Below, piece after piece: positions 16,980-18,225 of a stretch of 18,225 bases of DNA. Position numbers and translations under genes: made by a program. The DNA lies in the NCBI GenBank assembly GCA_037190665.1, contig JBBCJT010000085.1:1-18225 (forward strand). The letters are read 5' to 3'. How positions within the stretch are numbered: position 1 is the stretch's first letter; each line of letters starts with the position of its first letter. The DNA is from JBBCJT01 sp037190665 (GTDB lineage Bacteria; Pseudomonadota; Alphaproteobacteria; Acetobacterales; Acetobacteraceae). The notes below the pieces were generated by a model. It saw only the letters and a program-made list of their open reading frames with translations. It was not told the DNA's origin and made no database searches.

Positions 16980-17777
16980 CTATCCGGCAGACCGGTCGCG
17001 GGGCTGCAGCACCAGCGCGTCCTGCGGCCACACGACCGCCAGATCCGAAGCGGCCTGCGCGAGCAGCCGCGCGAGGTCGCCGATCCGCGCCGGGGGGAAG
17101 CGGAGTTCCGGGCCGGCGAGCGACAGCGTTCCCAGCGTGCGCTCCGCCGCCCTGATCGCGACCGCCACCGCGATCACGCCCGCCTCCGCCTCGTTATCCG
17201 CGACCGCATAGCCGCGTGCGCGCACCTCGCCCAGGTCGGCCAGAAGCGCGGCCATCGCCACTTTCGTCCGCGGCCCCGGGCGCTCGCGCCCGAGGCCGGA
17301 CCGGCGCGCCAGCATGGCCGCGGTGCGGTCGTCGCGGGTGGCGAGATACGCCTTTCCGTTCGCGGTGGCGTGCAGCATCACCGCGCCGTCCATGCGCGGC
17401 TGATAGACAAGCCCGGCGCGCGCGCCCTGCGCGATCAGCGCCCAGGTGAGGCCGTCGCCGGTCACCACCGTCAACCGCGCAAGCTCGCCCGCTGTTGCCG
17501 CCATCCGGTCGAGGATCGGCTGCGCGACCGCCGGCAGGCCGGAGGCGCGGAAGGCATGCGCCCCCAGCATCGCGAAGCGCAGGGTGAGCCGGTAGTCGCC
17601 CGACGCCTCCTGTTCCACCCAGCCCAGCGCGCAGAGTTCGGCGAGCAGCCGATGCACCGCGCTCTTCGGCAGATCGAGCGCGGCCGCGATGCCGGAAACG
17701 CCGCGCGCGCCTCCGTCGGCGGCGAGCAGTTCCGTCACCTCCACGCACCGCGCGAGCAGTCCCTTGACAAGCCTCAT
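16980..17777 (-). CDS. IclR-family transcriptional regulator
   Basis: A cytoplasmic DNA-binding protein of 265 residues. The N-terminal winged helix-turn-helix includes GIAAALDLPKSAVHRLLAELCALGWVEQ (residues about 29-56), the standard IclR recognition region, followed by the wing GDYRLTLR. An effector-binding domain (about 75-250) includes MLHATANGKAYLA and a GVIAVAVAIR strand. IclR proteins usually control adjacent catabolic genes in response to small organic acids or aromatics; the effector here is unknown. The ATG at 17777 starts the conserved domain; the frame is open further upstream but runs through the operator. No ribosome site is seen before it. A palindrome lies 1-24 nt upstream, and a divergent gene starts 72 nt away, so both autoregulation and control of that gene are likely. 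Confidence 0.92.
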   Translation of the reverse strand: MRLVKGLLARCVEVTELLAADGGARGVSGIAAALDLPKSAVHRLLAELCALGWVEQEASGDYRLTLRFAMLGAHAFRASGLPAVAQPILDRMAATAGELARLTVVTGDGLTWALIAQGARAGLVYQPRMDGAVMLHATANGKAYLATRDDRTAAMLARRSGLGRERPGPRTKVAMAALLADLGEVRARGYAVADNEAEAGVIAVAVAIRAAERTLGTLSLAGPELRFPPARIGDLARLLAQAASDLAVVWPQDALVLQPRDRSAG

Positions 17778-17778
17778 C

Positions 17779-17801
17779 TTACTGGAACAGCGTTCCACTA
17801 A
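17779..17801. promoter_or_regulatory. Candidate IclR operator between the regulator and its divergent neighbour
   Basis: Core TGGAAC-AGC-GTTCCA at 17783-17797 is a perfect inverted repeat. It extends to TTA and TAA outer arms with one mismatched pair. The TGGAA...TTCCA frame matches the 15-bp consensus I recall for E. coli IclR. The site lies 2 nt from the regulator's start codon and 48 nt before the divergent ATG at 17850. Confidence 0.65.
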
Positions 17802-17849
17802 AGAAGCGCGACGGTCAAGGCTGCGCGCAACAGCGACGGGGGAAACGGA

Positions 17850-18225
17850 ATGCTCTGCGGCGAAGCCGTGGTGGCGATCTGGAACGGTATCGCCGACGAA
17901 GGGCGCGACGAGTTCTACGCCTGGCACCTGAGCGAGCACATTCCCGAGCGCGTCGGCATTCCCGGCTTCCGCCGCGGCCGCCGCTGCATCGCGGCCGATG
18001 ACGCCACGCAGCCGGAGTTCTTCACCCTCTACGAGGTCGATACGTTCGAGGTCCTGCAGGGCCAGGACTACACCAACCGGCTCAATGCCCCGACCGGCTG
18101 GACACGCCGCGCCACGCAGCATTTCCGCACCAGTTCGCGCGGGCTGGCGCGCGTCGCGGCCAGTGCCGGCACGGGCATCGGCGGGGCGATCATGACGCTG
18201 CGCTTCGATGCGCCGGACACGGCGC
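17850..18225 (+). CDS. Partial gene, predicted small dimeric alpha/beta-barrel protein
   Basis: An open frame of 125 codons that runs off the window edge without a stop. It begins at an ATG with GGGGGAAA upstream. The visible part starts MLCGEAVVAIWNGIADEG, with a WHLSEHIPERVGIPGFRRGRR segment near residues 25-45, then FFTLYEVDTFEVL and DYTNRLNAPTGWTRRATQHF. The pattern of beta strand, helix with a WHxxEH motif, then a FTLYEV strand resembles ferredoxin-like dimeric barrel proteins (EthD, DUF4286 or antibiotic monooxygenase-like). I cannot assign a reaction. The divergent IclR regulator and shared palindrome suggest it begins a regulated catabolic gene or operon. Confidence 0.7.
   Translation, partial: MLCGEAVVAIWNGIADEGRDEFYAWHLSEHIPERVGIPGFRRGRRCIAADDATQPEFFTLYEVDTFEVLQGQDYTNRLNAPTGWTRRATQHFRTSSRGLARVAASAGTGIGGAIMTLRFDAPDTA

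Noticed and set aside
17764..17769. TTGACA on the + strand as a -35 for the divergent barrel gene
   Set aside because: It lies within the IclR coding start and the sequence 17-18 nt downstream has no -10 resemblance.

Overview
The window is a GC-rich stretch (roughly 70% G+C by eye) with tightly packed genes, short intergenic gaps and uniform codon use. Gene content points to an alphaproteobacterium, most likely Acetobacteraceae (Roseomonas-like). Clues are the hisZ-purA pair, a full sitABCD metal transporter, an orphan Bug/TctC-type binding protein, and a ComEC without the usual C-terminal metallo-beta-lactamase motifs. The family assignment is inference. I saw no rRNA, tRNA, CRISPR array, insertion sequence or integrase.

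Left part (1-4569): comEC (DNA-uptake channel) runs rightward. It converges, with a 7-nt gap, on a leftward two-gene unit: a pseudokinase with a C-terminal membrane anchor, followed by a small membrane protein. The pseudokinase has lost the beta3 lysine, the HRD aspartate and the DFG aspartate.

Metal block (4570-9737): sitABCD encodes a Mn2+/Fe2+ ABC importer whose binding protein keeps the His-His-Glu-Asp ligand set at the same spacing I recall for Yersinia YfeA. A perfect 7-4-7 inverted repeat ends 8 nt before the sitA start and resembles an MntR operator. An OprB-like outer-membrane porin follows on the same strand, so this could be a complete route from outer membrane to cytoplasm for Mn2+. 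A strong hairpin closes the block.

Catabolic pair (9918-11900): a periplasmic Bug-type binding protein and a DapA/NAL-superfamily aldolase or dehydratase, probably co-transcribed. A hairpin lies in the convergent gap after them.

Housekeeping block (11946-14490), leftward: hisZ then purA, preceded by three tandem copies of an 8-bp AT-rich unit that creates several -10-like hexamers. Further right, also leftward, is a DoxX membrane protein followed by a NodL/Maa-type sugar O-acetyltransferase.

Right part (15553-18225): a 346-nt divergent spacer with several inverted repeats, a GNAT acetyltransferase, a secreted YSC84/SYLF protein, an IclR-family regulator (leftward), and a divergent gene cut by the window edge. 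That last gene looks like a small dimeric alpha/beta-barrel protein. An IclR-type palindrome sits between the last two genes, suggesting local control.
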